A stretch of 53,624 bases of DNA, from NCBI GenBank assembly GCA_018374355.1, contig JAHAFI010000022.1, positions 1-53,624 on the forward strand. Direction: 5' to 3'. The notes beneath the pieces are model-generated. The model saw only the letters and a program-made list of their open reading frames with translations, was not told where the DNA came from and ran no database searches. This stretch comes from Clostridiales bacterium. GTDB lineage: Bacteria > Bacillota > Clostridia > Lachnospirales > Lachnospiraceae. The translations under genes and the position numbers were made by a program. Shown one piece after another: positions 39,925-47,980 of the stretch. The first letter of the stretch is position 1; every line of letters begins with the position of its first letter.

Positions 39925-41556
39925 TTATTTCGTTTTCTTTCTGTCTGTAGCTATATAGTTAAATACTACTTTTGCGATCACGTTCGTAAACAGGATCAGC
40001 AAGGATAGTACAAAAATTTCATTGAACTTCGTATAATACTGAAGTTCTTTGATTTTTGTGGTGATCACCATGGTTCTTGCCCCTGCGATAAAGATTACCG
40101 CGCTGACTGTCACCATTGCATTCACAAAATAGTAGCTGAATACTTCCAGAATCGTTCCCATGGCATTGGGCGTTACAACCCGCACAATGGTTTTCAGCCA
40201 TGTATCGCCCATCAGCATCGCCGTGGTCTCCCAGGATGCATTCATTTTTGCCAGAGAATTTTTTATCATCAGATACGGGGTGGAGAAAAAATGAATCACA
40301 TTACATATCACGATGATAGCCAGAGTATTTTGCAGCGGCGTGCCGGAAAAAATCAGCATATACGCGATACCGATGACCATTCCCGGAATGGTATTGGTAA
40401 TCAGGGAAATATTTTCGATGACCTGCTTCACCTTTCCCGGAAGTTTGCTCCGCGCCGTGGTAAGCGCCGCCCCGTAGGTCGTAACAGAACCCAGAAGCGC
40501 CGTCAGAAGCGCTACCATCAGCGAATTTTTATAAACGCCCAAAAGACTTTTATCTGTCAGTACGCTGACCACGTGTTCCATCGTAAAATTGATCCTGTAG
40601 GGCCATTCTTCTACCAGCGGCACAACAAAGATCACCGCAAATACCGACAGAACCGCCAGAAGAATTAATCCGCTTATGCCTCCCAGAATCCAGTCCCTTC
40701 CCCGGTTTTTCCGAATCTCGATATTGGAAATCCTGTTATAGCGGATATTATATTTTTCCAGATAATGCAGCAGAGCAATGGTAATCACAGACGGGATCAG
40801 CATCAGCATGGCCACCGCCGAACCGGTGTTAAAGTTTGGAATACTTCCCAGCATCTCGTTATAAAGAACCGTAGCGACTACCTGATACTCTCCGCCCACA
40901 GATGCGGGAATCCCGTAATCTGTGAAGCAGAGAAAGAAACACTGTACAAAGGAGGCTGCCAGTGTTCCCAGCAGCGGTCTTATGACCGTGCCCAAAAAAG
41001 TGGCAAGGGTCTTATCACCCATAATTCTTGAAACAATGGTATACTTTTTATCGATGTATTCCATCGTGTTGGAAACCAGAAGAAAAGATACCGGCAAAAC
41101 ATAGATCACATATCCCAGAAGCAGTCCGTTGAATCCGTAGATTTCAAACAACTGTCTGCCAAACAGCCGGGTCAGAAGCCCCTGTTTCCCGAAAGAATAA
41201 ATAATGGCGAATCCATAAGTGATTGTGGGAAGCAGCATAGGCAGAACCGCCGCTTTTTTTATGAATTTCTTGTATACCGCCGGAATATTGGTATAATTGA
41301 TGGTGTACGCCAGAATAAAGGCCAAAACCGTTGTTACCACCGCGCTCACAGAAGCAATCACCAGACTGTTGCCGAACGCCGTCAGAAATCCCCGTCCGGT
41401 AAGCACCTCTACATAATTTTCAAATGACAGACTTCCATTCATCTCAAAGGATTTCCAGAACAGCCGCAGAATCGGAACCAGCAGGAATATCAGAAATACC
41501 AGTGTTACAAGTATGTAGATTCCTTTTATTTCTTTTTCTTTTCCCTTTTTGTCCAT
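39925..41556 (-). CDS. Phosphonate ABC transporter permease, two fused domains
   Basis: 543 residues with about twelve membrane helices in two similar halves, each with a binding-protein-dependent permease domain (coupling loops near 165-195 and 430-455, e.g. SRIMGDKTLATFLGTVI and TAMLMGDTWLKTIVRVV). This one-gene double permease is typical of FbpB-like and some 2-AEP importers. One base separates it from the ATPase gene. Length is as expected for a fused form. Confidence 0.92.
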   Translation of the reverse strand: MDKKGKEKEIKGIYILVTLVFLIFLLVPILRLFWKSFEMNGSLSFENYVEVLTGRGFLTAFGNSLVIASVSAVVTTVLAFILAYTINYTNIPAVYKKFIKKAAVLPMLLPTITYGFAIIYSFGKQGLLTRLFGRQLFEIYGFNGLLLGYVIYVLPVSFLLVSNTMEYIDKKYTIVSRIMGDKTLATFLGTVIRPLLGTLAASFVQCFFLCFTDYGIPASVGGEYQVVATVLYNEMLGSIPNFNTGSAVAMLMLIPSVITIALLHYLEKYNIRYNRISNIEIRKNRGRDWILGGISGLILLAVLSVFAVIFVVPLVEEWPYRINFTMEHVVSVLTDKSLLGVYKNSLMVALLTALLGSVTTYGAALTTARSKLPGKVKQVIENISLITNTIPGMVIGIAYMLIFSGTPLQNTLAIIVICNVIHFFSTPYLMIKNSLAKMNASWETTAMLMGDTWLKTIVRVVTPNAMGTILEVFSYYFVNAMVTVSAVIFIAGARTMVITTKIKELQYYTKFNEIFVLSLLILFTNVIAKVVFNYIATDRKKTK

Positions 41557-41557
41557 C

Positions 41558-42325
41558 TCATCCCACCTGCATTGCAGCCTGCTCCTGTCTGAACAGGCTG
41601 AAAATATTATTTCTTTTAATCAAAAGCTGGTTCAGAATAAATTCTTTCACAAAGTCATTGTCCGGTGTGCGGATGATCTCATCCGGCTTTCCGTACTGGG
41701 AAATCGTTCCTTTATTTACAATCAGCACCTTGTCGGACAGGGTCAGAGCCTCTTCCGGATCGTGGGTCACGATAATGGTGGTGAGCTGAAAATCTCTTGC
41801 GATCTGTTTGATCTTTTCTTTGATGGATTCTTTGATCACACCATCCAGCGCACTCAATGGCTCGTCCAGCAGCAGAATTTTCGGTTTCATCACCATGGTT
41901 CTTGCCAGCGCCACACGCTGTTTCTGCCCTCCTGACAGTTGTTCGATCTTTTTATCCAGATGCTCTCTCAGCCCCAGCAGGTCGATCATGTCTTCCACTT
42001 CCTGTTTTGTGGAAATATCCGGTTTGTTTTTCAATCCATAGGTAATATTTTTGTATACGTTTAAGTTGGGAAATAATGCGTAGTCCTGAAAAACAATGTT
42101 AAAGCCTCTCTGTTCCATGGGAACGTGCAGCACATCTTTCCCCTGAAAAATAATTTCTCCTTCATCGGCGTCTGTCAGCCCCAGAATCAGATTCAGCAAT
42201 GTAGTCTTTCCACACCCGGATGGTCCCAGAATGGAAACGATTTCTCCCTCTTCAATCTGCAGGTTAATGTCGTGCAATATGGTCACACCGTCATATGATT
42301 TTTTCAAATTTCTTATCTCAAGCAT
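41558..42325 (-). CDS. Phosphonate ABC transporter ATPase
   Basis: 255 residues: Walker A GPSGCGKTTL, Q-loop FQDYALFPN, signature LSGGQKQRVALART, Walker B KILLLDEPLSALD, switch His in VTHDPEEA. Short C-terminus without a TOBE domain. GGAGGAG before the ATG. First gene of the 2-aminoethylphosphonate operon, behind a structured leader. Confidence 0.94.
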   Translation of the reverse strand: MLEIRNLKKSYDGVTILHDINLQIEEGEIVSILGPSGCGKTTLLNLILGLTDADEGEIIFQGKDVLHVPMEQRGFNIVFQDYALFPNLNVYKNITYGLKNKPDISTKQEVEDMIDLLGLREHLDKKIEQLSGGQKQRVALARTMVMKPKILLLDEPLSALDGVIKESIKEKIKQIARDFQLTTIIVTHDPEEALTLSDKVLIVNKGTISQYGKPDEIIRTPDNDFVKEFILNQLLIKRNNIFSLFRQEQAAMQVG

Positions 42326-42356
42326 TTTGTACTCCTCCTACTTGCCTGTTTCCAGT

Positions 42357-42500
42357 CAAAAAACCCGCTGTAAGCAACGGGGTTTTTGATTCTCGCAGCA
42401 GTCACCAAATGGATGTGTTTGCTATCAGCCGGGCTCGCTGCCTGCGGGAATAAACTCTGTATGTTCCGTTGTCTTTGTCTCTCGACGTATTTTATCAAAT
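42357..42500 (-). promoter_or_regulatory. Structured leader with terminator before the phn operon
   Basis: Transcript upstream of the ATPase gene. On the minus strand CGCAGGCAG (near 42435) can pair with CTGCTGCG (near 42397) around small inner hairpins (CAAA...TTTG). It is followed by the terminator AACCCCGTTG-CTTA-CAGCGGGTT with T6 (42357-42387), 30 bp before the gene. An upstream CAACGG (near 42464) is complementary to CCGTTG in the terminator and could form a competing antiterminator. The layout is that of a riboswitch or attenuator; it matches no class I know. Confidence 0.55.
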
Positions 42501-42566
42501 CATATTTTCCTTCAGCGAAACCACCTTGATTTTGATAAAAATTTGTAAAGGGAACGTTAAGGCAAA

Positions 42567-42581
42567 TGTAGAAAATCTACA
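42567..42581. promoter_or_regulatory. Palindrome TGTAGA-TTT-TCTACA, candidate RpiR operator
   Basis: A perfect 6+6 inverted repeat between the rpiR terminator and the phn leader, in the promoter region expected for the phn operon. Operators of RpiR/MurR proteins are palindromes of this kind. No good -35/-10 pair was located with certainty; TATGAT near 42510 is a possible -10. Confidence 0.45.
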
Positions 42582-42604
42582 AAAAAACGAGGCTTTTGGC
42601 CCCG
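42580..42604 (-). terminator. Terminator of the rpiR-type gene
   Basis: Minus strand CGGGGC-CAAAA-GCCTCG then T7, 10 bp after the stop. Confidence 0.8.
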
Positions 42605-42614
42605 TTATCCTTCT

Positions 42615-43475
42615 CTATCTTTCCTCATAACCCAATTTTTGAATGATTCTGCTGTTCTTATCCAGAATCCTTGTATATTTCTCATAATCACTCAGCAAAA
42701 TCCCCGTATAGATCATATCCACCACCGCCAACTGGGATACTCTTGAAAAAATGGCGTCTCCGTAGATAAACTGCTTATTACTTGTGGATAATACAAGATC
42801 CGAATACTTATTGATCAGCGCATTTTCAAAGTTTGTGATTGCTATAGTTTTCGCGCCGGATTTTTGCGCGGTATGCATTACCTCCACCGTACTTTTCGAA
42901 GAACCGGAATAAGAAATACCGATGGCAAGATCATTTTTCCCCAGATTGCTGGCGCTGACGCTCTGCATATAATAATCAGGGTATACATAGCAGTTGATTC
43001 CCAGATACATCAGCTTTGTCACCAGATCATTGGCTGTGCAGGAGGAATTTTCCACATAATAAACGGCTATTCTGTCCGCTTCTTTAATCATCTTTACCAC
43101 CCGTTCCAGCTTTTCCGGTGAAATTTGTTTCAATGTGTCCTTCATCTGGCTGATCGAGGTTCCTATGATTTTTGCCGGCATTTCACCGACCTTATCCTCT
43201 TTCGTTATGCCAAAGCCATTTAGGATTTTATCCTTTTGCTGATTCTCCTGCTCATCTGCAAGCACATAGCGAAATTCTTTATACCCTTTATATCCCATGG
43301 CCCGGATAAACCGCAGAACCGTCGGCTGGCTTACCTCTGCCTCCTCTGCAATCTTTTCCAATGTTAATTCCCTGAAAGAGCCCTGATAGCTCAAAAGATA
43401 GTCGGCAGCTTTCTTTTCGGATTTTCGAAGAGCGGCATAGATTTCCCTGATCGCAAGCTCCAGTTGTTCATTCAT
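42615..43475 (-). CDS. MurR/RpiR family regulator with SIS domain
   Basis: 286 residues from ATG 43475 (GGAGG 6 bases before). N-terminal RpiR HTH (about 1-78, LTLEKIAEEAEVSQPTVLRF) and C-terminal SIS domain (about 120-260, GISYSGSSKSTVEVMHTA) that usually senses phosphosugars. It lies just upstream of the phosphonate operon on the same strand, separated by a terminator and a palindrome, so it may regulate that operon. Its ligand could then be a phosphonate or an aldehyde; this is inference. Confidence 0.9.
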   Translation of the reverse strand: MNEQLELAIREIYAALRKSEKKAADYLLSYQGSFRELTLEKIAEEAEVSQPTVLRFIRAMGYKGYKEFRYVLADEQENQQKDKILNGFGITKEDKVGEMPAKIIGTSISQMKDTLKQISPEKLERVVKMIKEADRIAVYYVENSSCTANDLVTKLMYLGINCYVYPDYYMQSVSASNLGKNDLAIGISYSGSSKSTVEVMHTAQKSGAKTIAITNFENALINKYSDLVLSTSNKQFIYGDAIFSRVSQLAVVDMIYTGILLSDYEKYTRILDKNSRIIQKLGYEER

Positions 43476-43692
43476 TTTTTCTTCCTCCATACTGACGGGG
43501 TCTTGTAAGTTTCCTACATTTTCTTTCTTTTTTCGTTTGAGTGACGCAATTGTTTTTTATTATAAGGGAGAAAAATTTTTTCTTCTATCAGGTTATTGTA
43601 AAACTTTAACGAATTTCCTTTGTCGGTAAAATCAAACTGGAAATTTAATTTACAATTTTTCCCTTTATGATTTCCTGAAATTCATAAAATGC

Positions 43693-43850
43693 TTTAAAAT
43701 GTTACTGTTCTCTCCGTTCACAGCAACACGCTTCGCGATGCACACCAAATGTGATTTCATCCCATTTTGGCGCTGTATGTCTCGGGATTTCCGTGCAATC
43801 TGCGCGAAAACACCTCGCGGAATATTATCATTGAACAGTAACTTTAAAAT
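43693..43850. repeat. MITE-like element with inverted ends
   Basis: GTTACTGTTC (43701-43710) and GAACAGTAAC (43833-43842) are perfect inverted ends, extended by matching AT-rich flanks (TTTAAAAT at 43693 and CTTTAAAAT at 43842-43850). Inside is about 120 bp of GC-richer, non-coding DNA with CGCTTCGCG and CCTCGCGG stems, unlike the AT-rich surroundings. Size and layout fit a miniature inverted-repeat element. No other copy was noticed in the window. Confidence 0.5.
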
Positions 43851-43880
43851 ATCAGATACTTTTTTCACAACATGTAAATA

Positions 43881-43909
43881 TTGCAACAATATTTTTTCTA
43901 TGATATAAT
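43881..43909 (+). promoter_or_regulatory. Promoter of the leader peptide-lipoprotein unit
   Basis: TTGCAA (43881-43886), 17-bp spacer, TATAAT (43904-43909). Confidence 0.75.
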
Positions 43910-43933
43910 TATAAAAACAAATACTGTGCTTAC

Positions 43934-43987
43934 ATGAAAGGAGTGATTCCTTTGAATTTAATACTATCTTATCTTGAAAGCAGCTAA
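43934..43987 (+). CDS. Leader peptide before the lipoprotein gene
   Basis: A frame of 17 codons (MKGVIPLNLILSYLESS) from ATG 43934, or 11 codons from TTG 43952 with AAAGGAG 8 bases ahead of it. The TTG start has the better ribosome site. It stops immediately before AAAACTCC, the anti-ribosome-site sequence of the downstream gene, so a ribosome on this frame would affect the fold. Its reality rests on this arrangement. Confidence 0.5.
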   Translation: MKGVIPLNLILSYLESS

Positions 43988-44058
43988 AACTCCCTCTATA
44001 TGTGGTGAGTTTAGGAAAGGTTACGTAACACTGATTTCTTTGTGATGAAAGGAGTTTT
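43986..44058 (+). promoter_or_regulatory. Candidate translational attenuator
   Basis: AAAACTCC (43986-43993), overlapping the leader stop codon, is fully complementary to GGAGTTTT (44051-44058), which is the ribosome site of the lipoprotein gene (ATG at 44059). Between them a small GTTACGTAAC hairpin. Folding would hide the ribosome site; a ribosome stalled in the leader peptide would free it. The layout recalls erm and cat leaders, but here the gene is an unknown lipoprotein. Confidence 0.6.
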
Positions 44059-44820
44059 ATGATCAAAACAAAAGCAACAAAATTTAGACGAATATTTTTC
44101 CTCCCTGTAATATTCCTGCTAACGAGCTGCTTATTGATCGGTTGTCAATCCTCTTCAAAAGAAGAAAGCAAAACGGACTTGGAAAATATTTTTGGACTCG
44201 CTGAAAAAGACGTAGGCCGGATACTTGACTGGGATTTCACCAAAGCAGAAACAAAGCCGGTATCATCCCCCTCTTTAGAAGGCTATGTTATGGAAATGAA
44301 TAATATAGAATTTCTTGACAGTACAGCAGTAAGCGTACATCTTATGTTTCTGGAAGATTCTTCCGGGGAATCCCACCTCACTTTACTGTACGCCGAATAT
44401 CCTTCTGATGCTGAAATGGCTCCAGTCAGCAATGCTCTGGAAACGCTCTGGGGCGAAAGCAGAAGTACCATGTACTGCTCTTGGGCAGACAGAATCTTCT
44501 GGCCGGAGGGGCTTTGGGCCGGAAGCTCAGCATATAATTCCGTAGAAAGCCTCCAACATCAGGATGGAGATGGAAAACACTTGTGGGGCAGCTTACAAAC
44601 AGTTGCCGATCTGTTGGATGGAAAAACAAATCCTGAAAAAATATATGAGAGTTGGCAGGAATATTCCCAAATCTATGCTCAATCATTGAAAAATGGCTGG
44701 GATGTTGTAAAAAAAGAGCCGCTGGTTACAGCAGTTTTATTTGAAAATAATTCGGACTTTGAGAAAGAGAATGTTGTCATTATTGATGGGTTTCAGAAAT
44801 TTATGGGGAATTTCATATAA
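44059..44820 (+). CDS. Lipoprotein of unknown function
   Basis: 253 residues. Lipoprotein signal: basic start, hydrophobic run, Cys29 in LLIGCQSS. Mature part has no domain I recognise; it contains acidic and aromatic segments (RILDWDFTKAETKP, YCSWADRIFWPEGLWAG) and no transport or enzyme motif. AAAGGAG before the ATG, probably hidden in a hairpin (see the attenuator). Monocistronic, with a strong terminator. It is probably a surface protein whose synthesis is controlled at translation. Confidence 0.7.
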   Translation: MIKTKATKFRRIFFLPVIFLLTSCLLIGCQSSSKEESKTDLENIFGLAEKDVGRILDWDFTKAETKPVSSPSLEGYVMEMNNIEFLDSTAVSVHLMFLEDSSGESHLTLLYAEYPSDAEMAPVSNALETLWGESRSTMYCSWADRIFWPEGLWAGSSAYNSVESLQHQDGDGKHLWGSLQTVADLLDGKTNPEKIYESWQEYSQIYAQSLKNGWDVVKKEPLVTAVLFENNSDFEKENVVIIDGFQKFMGNFI

Positions 44821-44855
44821 GAAGATTTTACAATGCTAGCTTTACAGCAATAATG

Positions 44856-44909
44856 AAAAACAGTATATCATGAAATACTTGTCGTTTTCATGATATACTG
44901 TTTAAAAAA
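44856..44909. terminator. Bidirectional terminator
   Basis: AAACAGTATATCATGAAA pairs with TTTTCATGATATACTGTTT, A and T runs outside, between the convergent lipoprotein and UroD-like genes. Confidence 0.9.
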
Positions 44910-44931
44910 TATAGTGCTTCAATTTGGTATT

Positions 44932-46017
44932 CTATTTAAAATTTTTTACGAGTTCCGTGATTTTTCTAAGATTTTCTATTGGCGTTCCATAAGAAACTGC
45001 ATCTCCTGTACTCAGTATGAAGCCTGTTTCTCCCCGCATTTGTTCAAGAATCATAGCGGCTTCCTTTGCACTTTCGTCTGCACTCATTTGGAATAGCTTT
45101 GGAGGGTCAATACCTCCGATAATGATTTTATTATCTCCCCACGCCTTTCGTGCTTCCCATACATAAAGATCCCCAGTATCTGGAGGACATAATGAATCGA
45201 TTCCATCCTGAAGCCCATTCTTAATATCATCCTTAAAAGCATTCAGACAGCCACACATATGTGTAATAAAAAGTTTTCCTGAATCATGCAGAAGCTTTGC
45301 ATACTTGTCAATAGCTGGAGCTGAATACCTCAAAAACATATCCCTGCTCATCACAGTTGAAGAGGTATCTTCATATGCAAAGACAACTTCTGTCGGATAT
45401 TCTGCCAGAATTTTATAATGTTTCAGGTTTGACTCATGCATTACTTCAAATAATTCTTCCAGTTCATTGGGATAATCATACATAAGGAATACCGTACTTT
45501 CCACACCTGCAAGATGTTGGAGTAACTGTTGAATCGGCGTAAGCATACCGCTGGGAATAGCCATCCCATCATCACCAATCATTCTGTCACGTTCTGCAAA
45601 TTTAAAAATATTTTCTCGATAGTCCATATTTTCCGCTATATACTCAAAAACTTTTACGTCCTCAACGGTTTTAATTAGTGATTCGGTAATAAATGAAGTA
45701 TTGCCGGAATTCTTTCTCTCCTCATAAATATTTCCCACTGATGTCTCAAACCATGTCCTTATTTTTTGTCCGTCACTACTTTTTTCAGTCCGTATATTTA
45801 CCTTGTTATATATAATATCCGGTCCTGCAACATGCCTTTCCATAATATCATTGCCGATATATCTCATCGCCTCCAAAATATCCATTTGAAAATTCTGTTT
45901 TGGCAGAGAACTTATAAAATATTCATCAATCAATGGGGACCATGCAATGTGATCTACTTCTTTCTTATGAAAACTATTATAAAGCCGCTCTCGATTCGTC
46001 ATATTTTGCTTATTCAT
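44932..46017 (-). CDS. UroD-like methyltransferase-family protein
   Basis: 361 residues from ATG 46017 (AAGGAG), uroporphyrinogen-decarboxylase superfamily, closest in plan to cobamide-dependent methyltransferases (MtaA/MtbA/CmuA). The zinc-type motif THMCGC (His253, Cys255) is present. The distal Cys of the usual HxC...C set appears as Asp in LSTGDAVSYGTP, so the metal site differs. It is last gene of the sugar-transporter operon, 74 bp after the permease past a small stem-loop. Its role next to a carbohydrate importer is unknown; demethylation of a methylated substrate is a guess. Confidence 0.75.
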   Translation of the reverse strand: MNKQNMTNRERLYNSFHKKEVDHIAWSPLIDEYFISSLPKQNFQMDILEAMRYIGNDIMERHVAGPDIIYNKVNIRTEKSSDGQKIRTWFETSVGNIYEERKNSGNTSFITESLIKTVEDVKVFEYIAENMDYRENIFKFAERDRMIGDDGMAIPSGMLTPIQQLLQHLAGVESTVFLMYDYPNELEELFEVMHESNLKHYKILAEYPTEVVFAYEDTSSTVMSRDMFLRYSAPAIDKYAKLLHDSGKLFITHMCGCLNAFKDDIKNGLQDGIDSLCPPDTGDLYVWEARKAWGDNKIIIGGIDPPKLFQMSADESAKEAAMILEQMRGETGFILSTGDAVSYGTPIENLRKITELVKNFK

Positions 46018-46091
46018 CTTAATCTCCTTGTTTGTGGAACTCAAAAAAATCACTTGAGCATTAGCTTTAGCACTTTTGCAAAAGGAGTGCT

Positions 46092-46979
46092 TTATTCCTT
46101 TACAGAACCAATTACAATACCAGTAATAAAGTACTTCTGCAAAAGCGGATAAATAATCAGAAGCGGAATTACCGCAATTACGATTTTAGCTGCATTCAAA
46201 TTTTGCGAAGATAATTGAGATGCACGAACAATATCTTCCATTGTTCCGTTTTTAATAATATCTTCCATATTGATCGTAATACTCTGAATATATGTCATCA
46301 ACGGATAGTTTTTGATTTTTGTAATATACATCAACCCACTATAAAAATCATTCCAGCTTCCTACAATACTAAACAGTGCTACCGTTGCTAGAACCGGAAC
46401 AGAACAGGGCAAATACACTTTTGTCAATACTTGAAATGGATTCGCACCATCCAGAACTGCGGCTTCCTCTAATGATTTTGGAATTCCCCGCATAAAGTTC
46501 ATCAACAGAATCACATTAAAAATCGGAACTGCCCCGGGAAGAACAAGCGCCCAAATTGTATTGAGCATATTATAGTTTTTCAGAGTCAAAAAAGTAGGAA
46601 CCAGACCTCCATTAAACAGCATCGCAAAAATCAACATATTCATATAAACATTGCGTGCTCTGAATTCCTGTTTTGATTTCGTGAGTGGGTATGCCATACA
46701 AACTGATAATACCGTATTAATCACAAGGGCAAGAATTACACGAACTACTGAAATTCCAAAAGATCTCCAATACTGAGCATCACCCAAAATTTCTTCATAT
46801 GCAATTGTATTAAATCCTACTGGTATCAAAGACACCATATTTCCCTGAACTGCAGAGGCCTTCGAGAAGGAAATTGCCACAATATACCATAGAGGCAGTA
46901 AACAGAACAATCCCATCAGGATGACAATTGCATAAATACCTATATAACCAATTTTTCCAACAAGTTTACTTCTTCTCAT
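46092..46979 (-). CDS. Sugar ABC transporter permease, LplC/YtcP type
   Basis: 295 residues with six membrane helices and the permease coupling motif EEAAVLDGANPFQVLTKVYL. Second permease of the pair; GYIGIYAIVILMGLFCLLPL at the start is typical of the CarB/LplC subfamily that works with LplB-type partners. Starts 14 bp after the LplB-like gene. Transports a complex carbohydrate brought by the 47981-49681 binding protein. Confidence 0.92.
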   Translation of the reverse strand: MRRSKLVGKIGYIGIYAIVILMGLFCLLPLWYIVAISFSKASAVQGNMVSLIPVGFNTIAYEEILGDAQYWRSFGISVVRVILALVINTVLSVCMAYPLTKSKQEFRARNVYMNMLIFAMLFNGGLVPTFLTLKNYNMLNTIWALVLPGAVPIFNVILLMNFMRGIPKSLEEAAVLDGANPFQVLTKVYLPCSVPVLATVALFSIVGSWNDFYSGLMYITKIKNYPLMTYIQSITINMEDIIKNGTMEDIVRASQLSSQNLNAAKIVIAVIPLLIIYPLLQKYFITGIVIGSVKE

Positions 46980-46993
46980 CGTTTACTCCTTCA

Positions 46994-47905
46994 TCAGAAA
47001 ATTTTACTGTCAGAGAACCGTTTTGCCAGTCCATTTGCTGTCATCATCAGGATAAATGCAATGACTGATTTCATCAGACCGATTGCTGTACCAAAGCTAT
47101 ATTGCATACTGTAAAGTCCAACGCGATATACATATGTATCAATGATGTCACCTGTTTCATATACTGATGCACTGTAAAGATTGTATACCTGATCAAATCC
47201 TGCATTTAAAATATTACCAAGTCCCATGACAGTCATCAGGAAAATCACTGAACGCATCCCCGGAAGAGTAACATGAAATGTTCTCTGCCACCAGTTTGCT
47301 CCATCGATTTCAGCAGCTTCGTATAATCCCGGATCAATAGATGTAAGTGCCGCTAGAAAAACAACTGAATTATAACCAAATTCCTTCCAAACATCACTTC
47401 CAATCAGCAGTCCCTGAAACAACTGATTGCTTCCCAAAAAATTCAGTTCCGTTCCCAAAAAAGAATTGACAATTCCGTCCAGACCAAAAATACTTTTAAT
47501 TGCCGCCGCCAATACAACCCATGACAAAAAATGCGGTAAATATACAATTGTCTGCACTGTTTTTTTCAGTTTTGCAACTCTGATTTCATTTAACAGTATA
47601 GCAAAAATAATCGCCACAACCGTACCAATAATAATTTTTCCTGTTGCAATTACCAGTGTATTTCTGAAAATCTGATAACCATCTGGAATTTGGAACAAAT
47701 ATTTAAAATGTTTGAATCCAACAAATGCTGAACCCAAAAAACCTTTTGTAGGCTTATAATCCTGAAATGCCATAACAATACCAAACATCGGCACAAAATT
47801 AAACAAAACAATCATGATAATGCCCGGCATAATCATTCCATTGTAAAACAATTCAGATGTATTGAATTTTTTTCTTGTCCTTGTTATTTTTTTAGCTTTC
47901 GCCAT
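46994..47905 (-). CDS. Sugar ABC transporter permease, LplB type
   Basis: 303 residues from ATG 47905 (TAGGAGA). Six helices; coupling motif LYEAAEIDGANWWQRTFHVT and start region NGMIMPGIIMIVLFNFVPMF as in LplB/YtcO proteins. Works with the LplC-like permease. A strong stem-loop (47926-47963) separates it from the binding-protein gene. Confidence 0.92.
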   Translation of the reverse strand: MAKAKKITRTRKKFNTSELFYNGMIMPGIIMIVLFNFVPMFGIVMAFQDYKPTKGFLGSAFVGFKHFKYLFQIPDGYQIFRNTLVIATGKIIIGTVVAIIFAILLNEIRVAKLKKTVQTIVYLPHFLSWVVLAAAIKSIFGLDGIVNSFLGTELNFLGSNQLFQGLLIGSDVWKEFGYNSVVFLAALTSIDPGLYEAAEIDGANWWQRTFHVTLPGMRSVIFLMTVMGLGNILNAGFDQVYNLYSASVYETGDIIDTYVYRVGLYSMQYSFGTAIGLMKSVIAFILMMTANGLAKRFSDSKIF

Positions 47906-47925
47906 AGACTTATCTCCTATAAAAT

Positions 47926-47963
47926 GGGGCCGCTGCAGAAAATTATTCTTTTGCAGCAGCCCC
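47926..47963 (-). promoter_or_regulatory. Intercistronic stem-loop
   Basis: Minus strand GGGGCTGCTGCAAAA pairs with TTTTCTGCAGCGGCCCC, followed by ATTTTAT, 17 bp after the binding-protein stop. It probably halts or protects part of the transcripts so that binding protein exceeds permease. Confidence 0.7.
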
Positions 47964-47980
47964 ACCACTTTCTATGTTGA

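Noticed and set aside
42313..42498. 61-codon frame through the phn leader
   Set aside because: It runs through the terminator stem and the ATPase ribosome site and starts at TTG with no site; the region is better read as structured RNA.
43665..44066. 133-codon minus-strand frame through the MITE-like element
   Set aside because: Opposite to the promoter, leader peptide and attenuator; low-complexity and not protein-like at its start.
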